Notes under the pieces: model-generated
What the model was told of the DNA's origin: nothing
What the model saw: the letters and a program-made list of their open reading frames with translations, nothing else
Databases searched by the model: none
Translations under genes and position numbers: made by a program
Shown here: positions 45,796 to 57,352 of the stretch, in pieces
Layout: each line of letters begins with the position of its first letter
How positions within the stretch are numbered: position 1 is the stretch's first letter
Origin: Przewalskia tangutica
Lineage: Eukaryota > Streptophyta > Magnoliopsida > Solanales > Solanaceae
Assembly (NCBI GenBank): GCA_029844215.1
Contig: CM056726.1
Coordinates: 41,471,001-41,535,000, forward strand
Length of the DNA stretch: 64,000 bases
Reading direction: 5' to 3'

Positions 45796-46540
45796 ACTTT
45801 GGCTTGTTAAAAGAGAATTATTCTATGTATGCCTTGATTAGTACTTTGTCTTGTTAAAAGAGAATTATTCTAAGTGTGCCTTGATAAGTACTTTGGCTTG
45901 TTAAAAGAGAATTATTCTATGTATAACTTGATTAGTACTTTGGCTTGATAAATTGAGGATTTGTCTAAGTGTGCCTTGATAAGTACTTTGGCTTGTTAAA
46001 AGAGAATTATTCTAAGTGTGCATTGATAAGTACTTTGGCTTGTTAAAAGAGAATTATTCTGTGTATGCCTTGATTAGTACTTTGGCTTGTTAAAAGAGAA
46101 TTATTCTATGTATGCCTTGATTAGTACTTTGGCTTGTTAAAAGAGAATTATTCTAAGTGTGCCTTGATAAGTACTTTGGCTTGTTAAAAGAGAATTATTC
46201 TATGTATGCCTTGATTAGTACTTTGGCTTGTTAAAAGAGAATTATTCTAAGTGTGCCTTGATAAGTACTTTGGCTTGTTAAAAGAGAATTATCCTATGTA
46301 TAACTTGATTAGTACTTTGGCTTGATAAATTGAGGATTTGTCTAAGTGTGCCTTGATAAGTACTTTGGCTTGTTAAAAGAGGATTTGTCTAAGTGTGCCT
46401 TGATAAGTACTTTGGCTTGTTAAAAGAGAATTATTCTATGTATGCCTTGATTAGTACTTTGGCTTGATAAATTGAGAATTTGTCTAAGTATGCCGTGATA
46501 AGTACTTGGGCTTGTTAATTGAGAATTGCCTATGTGTCTT
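45796..46540 (+). repeat. 47-bp minisatellite in D 3' LTR
   Basis: It is the same order of unit variants as at 36502-37250. Here the units read ttaaaagagaatt throughout, where several units of the 5' copy read ttaaagagaatt (one A fewer). Confidence 0.92.
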
Positions 46541-47224
46541 TGAAATAGCGGTTGTGTGCTATTGGTATATCGATCGTTCTGGTCATTCCCGGGTTTGTGG
46601 CATTTGCATAATTCCGTGGATTTGCTACCCACGATGCGAGGAATACCTCATGCGAGTCCGTAGGGCTTATGCGGGTGAAATAGTCTCACGCGGGTCCGAC
46701 CTATGCGAGAATACCTATGCGAGTCCGTAAGGGCTTATCGCGGTGAAATAGTCCTATGCGAGGAATACCTTACGCGGTCCGGAAAGGGCTTATGCGGGTG
46801 AAATAGTCCCGTGCGGGCGGTCCACCTATCACGAGAATACCACGCGTCCACGCGACCTATCGCGTGAAATAGTCCCAGAATAGGATTGCTAAATGATACT
46901 GCGGGCGGATGGTCCTGCTTGATCATGAGCTTCCTAGTTTATATTGTAAGGATACTACTGTTTACTCTCATTGTTAGTAAGGCACAATGTGTTGTATTTT
47001 GATTATCATATATGTCCCCGGATTTGTTTGGGATTGGACTCATGTACGGTGTAGTGTCTTTTGTTTATGTATATATGGCAGCCTTGTCGGCTTTGCCCTT
47101 GCACGTACGTTTGTTTTAAAAAAAGAATGAGGTGTTATTTCAGTTCCGCAGCTTACTTGTATTGTTAAGGTAGAAGGGTGCCCAGGTAGGCACGACCACG
47201 CCCGGGTTCGGCCGTGACACGGAT

Positions 47225-47804
47225 GCACCGGCGGCGACGCTTGAGTTGAGTTGACGGTGGGTCTTCTTGAAGGTACCACCCCGGAAGGGTGTGACGAGAT
47301 TCGGAAAACAGAAGGAACTTAGCCCGAGTTACTTTGGGCCTTTTCAGATCATTTGGAAAATAGGCCAAGTTGCCTATAGTTAGCATTGCCGTCCGACATA
47401 GGAGGCAGTACGTCCGATCTTTCATATTGCTATGTTCGGAAGAGTATCGGAGATCCATCCAGAGTGTTCCCGGTTAATGATAACCAAGTTGGAGGTAGTA
47501 ACCCAGAGATTTGGAAGTCAAGCGATATGAAATGTGGTAAGTTGTGAGAAAGAGTTCGAGTGCACGAGAAGGGTACGACGAGTAAGAGAATAAAAGTGAT
47601 CATTGCGTTCGTAAAGAAAAGGTGCGAAGGGAGTATCTTTTAGACCTTGGGAGGGAGCTTTTGTAGTGATGGAGGTGATTCCTCGTAGACTTGAAGTTGA
47701 GTAATTGCGCGTGTGTTATGTTATGGCCAGCTACGGCATGATTGTTTTCGTAAGTATAGTAGTGGAGACTATACAGGCACTTGTGTGTTTTGAGGCTTAG
47801 AAGG
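47225..47804 (+). pseudogene. End of B internal region (integrase C-terminal remnant)
   Basis: It continues B after element D. Text near 47260-47300 (ggtaccaccccggaagggtgtgacgagattcgg) corresponds to the KGVMRFGKK region of A at about 17275-17305. No intact frame is present. It ends at the inverted repeat before the 3' LTR. Confidence 0.6.
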
Positions 47805-47839
47805 AACATTCGGGACGAATGTTTCTAAGGAGGGGAGAA
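47805..47839 (+). promoter_or_regulatory. Inverted repeat and polypurine tract of B
   Basis: AACATTCG (47805-47812) and CGAATGTT (47816-47823) are followed by tctaaggaggggagaa, abutting the 3' LTR. Confidence 0.85.
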
Positions 47840-50800
47840 TGTTATACCCCGTATTTCCAGTGTATGTACGTGAGGACGTACGTAGAAAAGTTTGAGCCTT
47901 AAAGTTAGGCAAGGACGAAATTTTGTTCACAACTACCGAAAAGAATCGTTTTTCGACGAAACGTTTTACAAAGCTTGCGAAGGGAAAATTCCGGCTATGC
48001 CATTAATTATTTTTGCGGATTTTTCCGAGAGATGAAATATTTTGGACCAACGAGAGGGCGACACTTGTCACCCTCTAGTGGGCGGTCAAGTTGGCCGAAA
48101 TGGTGCACGTTTTTTGCCATGTTTTGAGGCCTAAATCTTGGGTCAATGTTTGTGAGGGAATTGTGGAGTAGGGATATGGGGCACTTGGGCAAATCTTGGC
48201 CCTCCACTTGCCCCCCCCACTTGGCTTGATCTTGTCCATTGGTTTCCCTATAAATACCCCCCTAACTTGAAGACTTCTTCATCCCAAAATTGTTCTAAGT
48301 CTTGAAAGCCTTCTCCCCCCCTTTGTGTAGAGTTCTCGTCCTAGCCTCCCCCTCCCCCCTTTCGTGAGGCCCCCTTGGCCGAGAGTTATCTCTCCCCCTC
48401 CTAGTGGTGTGGCCGAGACACCCCCCCCCCCTTGCCTAGTGGTTCTCGTAAAATACCCCCCCTCTTGGTAGAAAATACTCTCCAAGTATCGTTGCTATAC
48501 CAAAATACCTTAGCCTTATACCTTGTAGTATTCCAAAAGTTACCTCTATACGTAGAGCCCGGAAATATTACCTTTTGTCCTTTTTGTCTCAAAACGAAAC
48601 CCTAAGGAAAATCTTCATAGCCGGTTGAAGTATTAAGAAGAAGTTGCGTAGAACTTCTAAGGGTTGTTTGGAGCGGGTTGAAGCGCCCAGAGTAGGAGCT
48701 AAACGTTGCTCAGGATCGACATTTAAACTTGGATAATTTTGGGCTTATCGAGGTAAATATCTTGTCTCCCTATTGTAATTGAGTTTACATACTATTGAAG
48801 TATAAGAATTGAGTATAAGTATATACCAGGAAGGTATATAAGAAGGGAATTGAACTGTACTTACATAGGACTGTATTTACAGTAGACTTGTAAAGTTTGA
48901 CGGGTAGGGAAGTGCTGCCCAATTTTCCGTAGAACCTTGTATCTAGATTTATTCTACCGAGTAGTCTAGACATTGATAGACTTGTATAACCGTTATAGGT
49001 TGAAGTACTGCAAGTAGCGTATTCTACTCGAAGGGTGGAAAAGGCTAGCCGGACTACAGTACTTTGGAGCTATTTGCTAATAGTCGATAATCGTCGCGAG
49101 GTATGTGATTCTTCCTATCCTCTTGAGCATGATATTTTAAAAGAATATATATATAGTACGGTAGACGTACGCGTGTTAACTGAACGTAGTTTTACGGCAA
49201 TGTCTTTTGACTTAAGCCTGAATAATAAGAATCTTGAAGTATTTCAAGAGAATTAAGAACCGTTTTTGAAAGAAGAGTAATACTTGGTTTTAAAAGCTTA
49301 AGAGTTATACTAGCTTTATGGGAAGTTAGGTATAACGACTTAAGAGAGATAAAAAGAATGGTTTATTGATTTTAGAAGTTAAGAGACTTGACTTAATTGA
49401 ATTGATATGAATTTTGTTAAAAAGTGTGAAACCTCATTCGTGAGTAATGAGTACTTGATTTTTAAAAGGAATAATGTTTTACTGATTTCGGAAATCAGAA
49501 TGAGTATCGAACGAACCACTGCAGCGTTAATAAAGGGAAATGTTTTGACTAATAAAGTATTATTAAAACCAGTAGAAACCTCCATCTACATAGAAGCTAA
49601 GATGAGACAAAATGATAGTACATTTCCTAGATCATGACTGCTTTAATAAGATTGTTATGAACAAGAATAACCTACTCACACATAAGGCATATGTTTCTCA
49701 AATTGTTTTAAAAGAGAATTATATTCTTAAGTGATTAAGACTATGAACTACGAAACCTTTCGAAAATGAGAAACTTGAGCATTTGAAATTAGGCAAACTT
49801 GAACGTTTGGAAAAGAATGTTGTTACTTGATTTTACAAAGAGAAGTGTTTTGATTTACTTAAGAAGATAGTCACTCTATTTTTATACTACGGTTATTGTG
49901 TGACTTTTGTGAAAGAAACAGATCTTTTAAAGAGTTAATGTATGAAGTACTTTGGGGATAAAAACCCGAACTTGTTAATCATAAAGTAGAAAGTACCTTG
50001 TGTGAATAACTTGATTGTGTTGGTTTGTGATAGCCTTGTAATACTTCCTTGTTGATTTGATAATTAAACATGTTAGGATGCTACATGTGTTAGTGTCTTG
50101 TGATGTTTGTGTAAAGGGGTTTCCCTTGTTGTGCTTATGTTGTCTAACGGTAAGCCGTTATGCTAGTATTACATCACTCACCTCTTGACATGATTCCGGG
50201 GGTTAAGCTGCCCTCCGATGCGGGGTAGACTCAGGCGGTCTGGGACCATGATTCGAGAATACCTCATGCGGGTCCTGGGGACCTATGCGGAGCTACGAGA
50301 GTTCCAGGTTAGTGTGCGGCCTTTATGGTCATGCGGTCTATGTGGCCATGCGGACTGCGAGTCCAGGACGATGCCGGGGAGTAGCTACCCTCGATGCGAG
50401 GAATACCTCATGCGGGCCATTGGAGTGGCCTATGCGAGTCGGGAAGTTCGAGACTAGACGCGCACATTAGATCTCGCGCGAGTGGCGGCGATCATGTGGC
50501 GGTCAGACAGATCTCATGATCTGATTTATGACCGTGTTGGTACTGCGGGTTTTAGTAGTCGGTTATGCCTTCGTACTTACCCCAGACGGTTTTATTATGA
50601 CACGTGGGACCCGTGTTCATATGTGTTCCTTGGTGCTTTTATATCATGGCTCGCCATGGCGAAGGTATTCCACGCATGATTGATGTTGGCGTGAGACCCA
50701 TAGTTGTATTTAAGTGATGACTTTGAGGCGTGAGTCCACGACTTGACATGATCGCTATTTATTGTGAATCGTAGTTTGGTTATCATACATGTCTCCTGCT

Positions 50801-51237
50801 TTATATAGACTACTATGATTTCATTTACGATTTTTCGATTTACATACTTGGTACTGTTATCGACCTCGCCCGGGCCGTTCATCTGCAGTAAGTACACCGT
50901 ATTGATCCTTGCTCATGTGGTCACGATTCAGCGTTGGGAAGCTCCGTTTCCCGAGGCTTATCTTTGGTATAGTCCTGTTGTTGTAGGTGCTACATTCGTG
51001 GGTATGGCGGAGCCCCGTCGTTGTTGTCATATCATTCTTAGAGGTCTGTAGTGTTGTTGTGGGCAGAGTTGTAAAAAGGGATGTAACTGTTCTAGTTGTT
51101 ATATATATATGCCGCAAGGCAAGTTTTCTCAGATGAACTGTTTTTATTTCATGTCTTGTTTTATTTTCCGCTGATGTATGTCTACTTGGGTGCCTGGGGT
51201 AAGGCACCAGTCACGGGCCCGGGTTCGGGTCGTGACA
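47840..51237 (+). repeat. 3' LTR of B
   Basis: It is an uninterrupted 3398-bp LTR. It serves as the empty-site control for the insertion of A (ccatgttttgaggcctaaat near 48118). TATAAAT is at 48249-48255 and the donor-like GAG/GTAAAT at 48752. A tgcgg-rich repeat lies at about 50215-50440, and the terminal hairpins precede 51237. Confidence 0.9.
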
Positions 51238-52173
51238 GATCATTACCTCGATAAGCCCAAAATTATCCAAGTTTATAAGTCGATCCTGAGCAACGTTTAG
51301 CTCCAATTCCTTACGTTCCAACCCGCTCCAAGCAACCCTTAGAAGTTTCTAACCAACTCCTCTTCAAGATCCAACTCCAAAAAGTGAAGAACACTTAGGC
51401 TACAACACTACCAACTTTCGGCCAAGGGGGTGTATTTAGGCTAGGGGTGTGAAATCTTTTCCAACTCTTGGTACACAATCTTCCTAACACCCTAAGGAAG
51501 AACACTTAAAACTTTAAGAATTTTTGGACAAGTTTTGCTCACAAAATCAGCCCATGGCCGAGAGCACACAAGAGGAAAGGGAGGGAGTTTTCAAGACTTT
51601 GAAATCTCTAAGTGTGGATGAAATTATGTCTTGCACAAAGGAGTATTTATAGATAAATCAATGGCTAGGATTAAGGCAAATGTAAGGTGAGGATGGGGTA
51701 CATGTGTGTGGGTAGTTGGCCAACCATTTGTTCACCACAAAAATGGGACAAGTGGCCACCACAAAAATGGGCCACTTGTCCACCTAAAAAACGTCCCACT
51801 TGTCCTTCTCCACCGCCAACATGGCCACACGGGGGTGACACGTGTCGCCCCCCTACTCGTCCAAAATATTTCATCTTCCGAAAATATCCGTAATGCCAAA
51901 AATCCGAAAATAAAGTGGGCCCCACAAAACCTTAAATTTTCCCGTGGGCCCCACGTGACCAATTTCGGAAATAAAATTTCATAATACTCAAATATTCTAA
52001 AAAGTCCAAATACCAAATCTGGGAATCCAATTCCCATTAACGAACCTTTTTCCTTCACAAAAATCCGGAAACTTTTCCGTCGAAAAATCACATCTTTCTT
52101 CCTTTCCAATTTTTGTGTCGTATTCTCGTACGTACGTCCTCATATACATACTATGGAACTACGGGGTGTAACA

Positions 52174-52830
52174 CATGAATATAGAAATCTAGAATTTCAA
52201 GCCAGATATTTCGCAAATTCATTTCAATCATAATCAATGAAAGCATGAACATCTACCCTATGCATGTCAATTTCGTTTCATTTTTCTTCAAAGACCTATG
52301 AGCATGTTTACTTATTATTCTCCAATAATCATAGACATACAATTTAGAGATCTTCAGGACTTTTCAGGGTTGTAATGTAGGCTTAGACAGAGGTAGGTAA
52401 GAGTAGGCATTTCGACTCAATTTACGTAACATAAGCGTTTTTCTCATTCAACCATTTTGTCCTTCTTTTTGGTATTCTTTTCAGTTCATACCTATCATTA
52501 TCCTTTTCTCTTTTTGAGAGCATGAAACACATTCTCATAGGCACCCCTAAACTTAAGCTTTTACATCTTTTTCATTGGGGTGCATCAATTTTTCACTCTC
52601 TTTTCGTATTTTTTTTCACACATCTTTTATCCCAATTTTTCAATTACTTCTTATGACACATAAGGGAATAACAGAGTGTCAAATAAATAACTTATATTAG
52701 GCTCAAAGGGGCTGACTAGGGATACAATTTATTGCAAGATAGGTATTGAATGATAAGAAGGGCTAACAAAGAAATGTCTGAATCATCTTCCTAAATATGT
52801 ACATCTTAACTATTTCGCCTCAAATGACAA
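52174..52830. other. Unclassified old repeat, right part
   Basis: It resumes the sequence interrupted at 8061 (duplication CATGA). Text such as cacccctaaacttaagc and ggggtgcatcaattttt suggests a non-coding part of an older retroelement. No coding frame was recognised. Confidence 0.4.
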
Positions 52831-53639
52831 GCACCGTATTTCCAAGGCAATGAGATGAAAACGTGCGTACGAAATTGAGATTTGAATTTTGAAAAGAAAG
52901 AAGAATTACTTTTTCTTAAGGAAAATTCTCGGGAATTTGTGAAGGAAAAGTTTATTAATTGGAATTTGGTTATCAAATTTGGTATTTGAGACTTATAGAA
53001 TATATTGGAATTTTGGATTTTAAATTCCGAATTTGGTCATGTGAGGCCCACACGAGAATTTTACGGTTTTGTGGGGCCCACAATATTTTGACCAATTATC
53101 GATATTTCGGAGATGAAATATTTTAGACCAATAGGAGGGTGACACGTGTCACCCCTACATGGCCCATGTTGGGCGAAAAAAGAGAAGCCAAGTGGCTAAA
53201 GTGTGGGCTAGATATTTTGTTGGACAAGTGGACTAGTGGGACCCACACACAAGTGTCCACAATCTCATCCATACACTTGTTTTAATCCTCTCCCTTGGTT
53301 GCATTATATATACACACATAGAGGTTCAAGACTTCAACACTTAGTGAAATTTCAAGAAAACTCTTGCTCACCATTTAAGGGCTCTCGATTTTGTGGCCAC
53401 TTGAGGAACAAAATTCTTCAATCCTTGTTGATAAATCCCCATATTCAAACCAAAGATCCCTAGTGGTATACTAAGCATAACCAACTCCTTAAACCCCGGA
53501 AATATTATGATAATTCGTTAGTCGCACCTTGAAACCCTAAGGTGTTCTTCATATTTTGGGTTGGAACTTGAAGATGAGTTCTTCATAAGCTTCTAGTGAT
53601 TGCATATTGTGGACTGGAACGTAAAGAAAATGAGCTAAG
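52831..53639 (+). mobile_element. LTR 5' fragment, plus orientation
   Basis: It is D-like LTR text with a damaged start (gcaccgtatttccaaggc). The palindrome ggagggtgacacgtgtcacccc is at about 53134-53156 and a TATA-like tatatatac near 53306-53314. It is cut at 53639, where another LTR begins inside the ggaacgtaaagaaaatgagctaag motif. Confidence 0.65.
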
Positions 53640-56409
53640 TGTTACACCCCGAAATTACAGGACAAGTATACGAGAATAGACGCGAGAACACAAGACTTGA
53701 AAATTGGTACGAAAGGAAGAATTGTTTTTCCGAAGGAAAAATCATCCGAACGTCGGAAAGGAAAAATGTTCGTTGGTGAGAATTAGATTCTCAAATGCAT
53801 TATTTGAAGAGTATGTAACTTATTAACATTATGGAAATTTATTTTTTACGGATTTGATCACGTGGGGCCCACCCGAGAAATTTTATGTTTTGTGGGGACC
53901 GCGAGGGTTACGAAATTTTATGGACGAATGGGAGGGCGACACGTGGCACCCCCCCCCCCCACATGGTCTTGGACGAAAATGGGCAAGGGTAGAATGGTCA
54001 TTGACCTATGTGGAAGATCAAGTCTTCAAAGCTTGAGAAAATTGACCAAGTCAACTTGTCCACTTGGCTAATTAATTAATGATCTTCATCCTATCCTCAC
54101 ATTTGTTATAATCTAAGCCCTCCATTGTGTTATATATACACTACACTAGTGCAAGACTTGTCTTCAACACTTAGAAAAATTAGAGAAACATTTGTGCTTC
54201 ATAGGTTGCTCTCGGGTTAGCCACTTTTCCCACAAGAAAATTTTGCAATTTTGGTTCTTTATTCACAAGACTTTAACCCAAGGTCCCTAAGGGTATTGTA
54301 AGGATATCTCAATAGAAAGATCTCGGAAAAACGACGTTTTCACGTTAGTCGCAAGGCGAAAACCTAAGGTGTTCTTCAACTTTGAATTTGGAAATGGAAG
54401 AGAAGTTGGTTGTGAACTTCTAAAGGCTTCAAATAGTGGATTGGAGCGTAAAGGAAGGAGCTAAGAATTGCTAAGGAGCGACTTTGAATCTTGGAATTTA
54501 TAAGGGCTTATAAAGGTAAAAATCTTGTCGTTTTAGTAATTAAGATTACTTATTGTTGTAGCTATGGATATTAGTAAGCATGAGGAATATAGCATGAAGT
54601 TTGATAAGTGTATTTGGCTATTGGAACCCTAATTCGAAAGTTGCATGATTAACCCTAAGATTGTAAAATCAATTTGGTTATTAGTTTTAGTCGTCGCATG
54701 TTATATAAAGAAAGGATTATAGTTGTTTGAATTGTTTGCGACTATATAACATGTTAGGACGACATTATGGATTGAAAGAAATTGGAAAGAAATAGATGTT
54801 GTTGTTGTCCTTGATATTGCGGAATATTGCCTAAGGTTATTGGATTGTTTTGTATTGTTGTGGGGCAGAATTTTACACGTCCTATTAAGGCGTGTAATCC
54901 CCTTTGAATTGTTGGATTGTTGCGCCTTAAATGTGGCATGTTGGCTATTGATTTTCGGGCCTTGAAAAAGGTGGAAAAGTACGTAGAAACAAAGGAAGTG
55001 CTGCCCGATTTTCTGTAGAATAAGAGACCTTACACTTGGTATGATTCTACGTTAAAAAGCTAGGAGTTGATAGACATGTTATGATTAATATAGGTTGAAG
55101 TACTACGAGTAGCGTATTCTACTTGAATGGTGGAAAAGCTAGCAAGGATAAAGTACTTGGGAACATTTTGCAACTTGTCGCTAGTCGTCGCGAGGTATGT
55201 GAACCTCTTCTTTCTTTGGCATGATCCTACGTATGAAATATCCATGTGATAGTATTTCATGATTCCTTCTACTCTTAGAAGTTAAAAAGTATTCACATTG
55301 TTGATTCTAAGTTAAAAGTATGTTTAAATTGTCCTAAGTCCTTACCAAGTCTTATGGGAGATGTTGGTAAGAATGGTTAGGAAGTTATGAGATTTGACTT
55401 AAAGCTGTGTGTCTTGATTTATTTAAAGTAAGCAAGTTGATTTTATGTTTAAAAATGACTTGAATTTATATGTGAAAAGGGGATTGATTTTAAAAGTGGA
55501 AGTAGAGAATAAGTTACTTGGTTTTGGAAGTGTATGAAACTTTATTTTTCAAGTTATGGGCTTGATTTCTAAAGTGTAGATGATATGGTTTTATAAGTAT
55601 AAGTAAATGGACTTTAAAGAATGTATGTTATGAAATTTTAAGACTATGAACTTTGATTGTCTTTTAAGGATTATGAAGTTTTAAGCGATATGATTTTAAA
55701 GAGCGTATGCTACGAGGGGTTAATACTATAAGCCTTAATTTTACGAGTGGAAATGACTAAACTTTAAAAAATATGGCTTCTTAATTTATTTCAAAGGTTA
55801 AGAAGATGGTTTCCAAAAGAGTGTGTGACTTGAGCTTTAAAAAGAAAGGAGTTTTATGATTCTTTTTAAGTATGTATGTACGTAGTATTTTGGGTCTAGT
55901 TTCCCTAATGTTGTAAGAATAAAAGTGTCTTAAGTTCTCTAAAATGAAAGGTTGTCATAATAGCTTTATGGGAAGTTGTTATGACGACTTAAGAAGAAGT
56001 GAAAAGATGGTTTAAAAATGTTGTAAGGAAAAATTACACCGAGCCTACAAATAGGCTGGATTACGTTATGAAATATACCGAGCCTACAAATAGGCCGGAT
56101 TACGTTATGAGATACACCGAGCCTACACATAGGCCGGATTACGCCATATTACCCCGAGCCTCCACATAGGCCGGGTTACGTCATCTTACACCAAGCTCCA
56201 CAGGCGGGCCGGATTATGCTACATGATTCCACAGTACACCGAGCTCACAAAGCGGCCGGATTATGCTACATGATTCCACAAGACACCGAGCCCACGTGGC
56301 CGGATTATGCTACATGATTCCACAGTACACCGAGCTCCACAGGCGGGCCGGATTATGCCACATAATCCACCAGTACACCGTGTCCCGCAAATGAGCCGGA
56401 TTACGTTAT
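53640..56409 (+). mobile_element. LTR, plus orientation, truncated at its 3' end
   Basis: It starts TGTTACACCCCGAAATTACAG at 53640. It has a G-box-like gcgacacgtggcacc near 53936-53950, a TATA-like gttatatataca at about 54128, the ggagcgtaaaggaaggagctaag motif and a donor-like aaaggtaaaaatc. It passes into a minisatellite and stops at the TRIM. It is the plus-strand counterpart of the fragment at 1-1172. Confidence 0.75.
56037..56405 (+). repeat. accgagcc...ggccggattacg minisatellite
   Basis: Eight or so units contain caccgagcc, caaataggccggattacg and a variable tail. The first three are spaced about 45 bp, and later ones (with acatgattccacag) about 58-60 bp. It is the same family as 1-357 in reverse complement. 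Confidence 0.85.
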
Positions 56410-56913
56410 AAGAATACTCTTAATACGGTGTGATATTGTTCGCATTGGGTCAATCCCGCAATTTTTTTAAGCTACCAATGTGGGACTTCGTTCACACACC
56501 CAACAATCTCTCCTTTGAACTAAGTTCCACATGACTCATTAGCATGATTCACGGGTCAGAGAATCAACGTGTCTGTGTGCCACCCACATCATCAATTTAT
56601 TTACGGTCACCGAAGCCCAAGGTTGTGTATGCGTCTTCAAAACTATGGGTAAATGTTGTAAACCAGCCCATAGACGGGTAAAGGCACTAAGTCAGGCCCC
56701 ACGTCACACTCCGCCATCTTCATACTCATCCCGCCAAAATCATTGGCTCTAATACCAAATGTTGGGTTAGGTCCAAGAATACTCTTAATACGGTGTGATA
56801 TTGTCCGCTTTGGGTTAAGCGCGCACGGTTTTCTCCAAAAGGTCACATCCAACACCTTATAAGTAGCCCCTTTTTTAAGCTACCAATGTGAGACTTTGTT
56901 CGCACAACCAACA
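56410..56913 (-). mobile_element. TRIM element (terminal-repeat retrotransposon in miniature)
   Basis: The right terminal repeat, 56760-56913 (154 bp), starts TGTTGGGTTAGG and ends ACCAACA. A shorter partner at 56410-56505 shares aagaatactcttaatacgg, gatattgt and ctaccaatgtg, and ends accCAACA. On the minus strand, TGGTATTAGAGCC (56745-56757) lies 2 nt after the right repeat, a near-match to the initiator-Met tRNA primer site. The purine run aaaggagagat precedes the left repeat. The internal region is about 250 bp and non-coding. The left repeat lacks its outer 15 bp and about 50 bp internally. No target duplication was found. Confidence 0.85.
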
Positions 56914-57352
56914 ACTGCGAGGAACTTGTCAATTATAATGACAAGAAATTTGTTAGCTTAACTTTCTCATCAACGCAAAAAAAATTTGTCTCTGTTTAAT
57001 TGAGTGCAGGCCATATCAGACGGATTCTCTCGCCTTAAGCTGTTTAATTGAGGAATATTCTGATGCAAGTTGTTATTTATGTACTCCTTGTACAGCTAAT
57101 GATTGATGGAGACATGAAAACTAGAATACTAATTTCCCAGGAGGACAAAAATAACAGTCAACACTGTTGGTCGCAATCACCTTATCTGTTTGTGATGATT
57201 GATGTATGTATGCAAGTCTTTCCCTTGCTAAAGTGCTCTTCATCTCTGAATTCCTTATTTTGTTAGTACAAAAATATCTTTAGTTCTGAGGTCTTGAGAG
57301 GCTACCTAACAAAGTTTTCTTGTGCCTTGTGAGTTCTGATTTTACTTTGTTC
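56914..57352 (+). other. Upstream region of the F-box gene
   Basis: No coding evidence. Between the TRIM and the F-box start lies single-copy-looking, AT-rich sequence that may hold the promoter, 5' UTR or an intron of the gene. A tttaattgag phrase occurs twice (near 56996 and 57043). I could not assign a TATA box. Confidence 0.4.

Larger units (their letters stand above)
25271..47219 (+). mobile_element. LTR retrotransposon D (non-autonomous, giant LTRs, tiny internal region)
   Basis: It starts TGTTACACCCCG at 25271 and ends CCGTGACA at 47219, with duplication CGGAT at 25266-25270 and 47220-47224. After subtracting F and E, the 5' LTR is about 4.3 kb, the 3' LTR about 3.7 kb, and the internal region only about 1.26 kb (38477-39735). 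The internal region has a primer site, a gag start, the shared module, an inverted repeat and a polypurine tract. It cannot move without help from another element. Confidence 0.87.
39736..47219 (+). repeat. 3' LTR of D (39736-40504 plus 44258-47219)
   Basis: It is interrupted by solo LTR E at duplication ATAGG. The rest matches the 5' LTR closely, except for a deletion of about 550 bp near 47020-47030: tatatgtccccggatttgt jumps to ttgggattggactc, whereas the 5' LTR has the intervening sequence at about 37735-38290. Confidence 0.85.
10264..51237 (+). mobile_element. LTR retrotransposon B (non-autonomous, long LTRs), host of nested elements A and D
   Basis: It starts TGTTATACCCCG at 10264 and ends TCGTGACA at 51237, flanked by the duplication GATCA (10259-10263 and 51238-51242). 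Removing A and D leaves two LTRs of about 3.4 kb and an internal region of about 2.6 kb. The internal region has an intact primer-binding site, gag debris with two zinc knuckles, a short module shared with D and F, and the tail of an integrase-like sequence. There is no recognisable reverse transcriptase, so transposition would need proteins from another element. It sits inside solo LTR C. Confidence 0.88.
8062..52173 (-). mobile_element. Solo LTR C, minus orientation, split by element B (8062-10263 and 51243-52173)
   Basis: Left edge TGTCACGACCCG and right edge acggggtgtaaca are the two reverse-complemented LTR termini. The flanks carry a 5-bp duplication, CATGA at 8057-8061 and 52174-52178. 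After removing B and one copy of its duplication GATCA, the LTR is about 3.1 kb. No second LTR or internal region accompanies it, so it is a solo LTR, the usual product of LTR-LTR recombination. Its promoter TATA (reverse of atttata) is at 51645-51651, and its G-box palindrome at about 51831-51853. Confidence 0.85.

Noticed and set aside
56410..56913. Cassandra-type TRIM with a 5S rRNA promoter
   Set aside because: The repeats contain no recognisable 5S rRNA internal control region, so only the general TRIM call is made.
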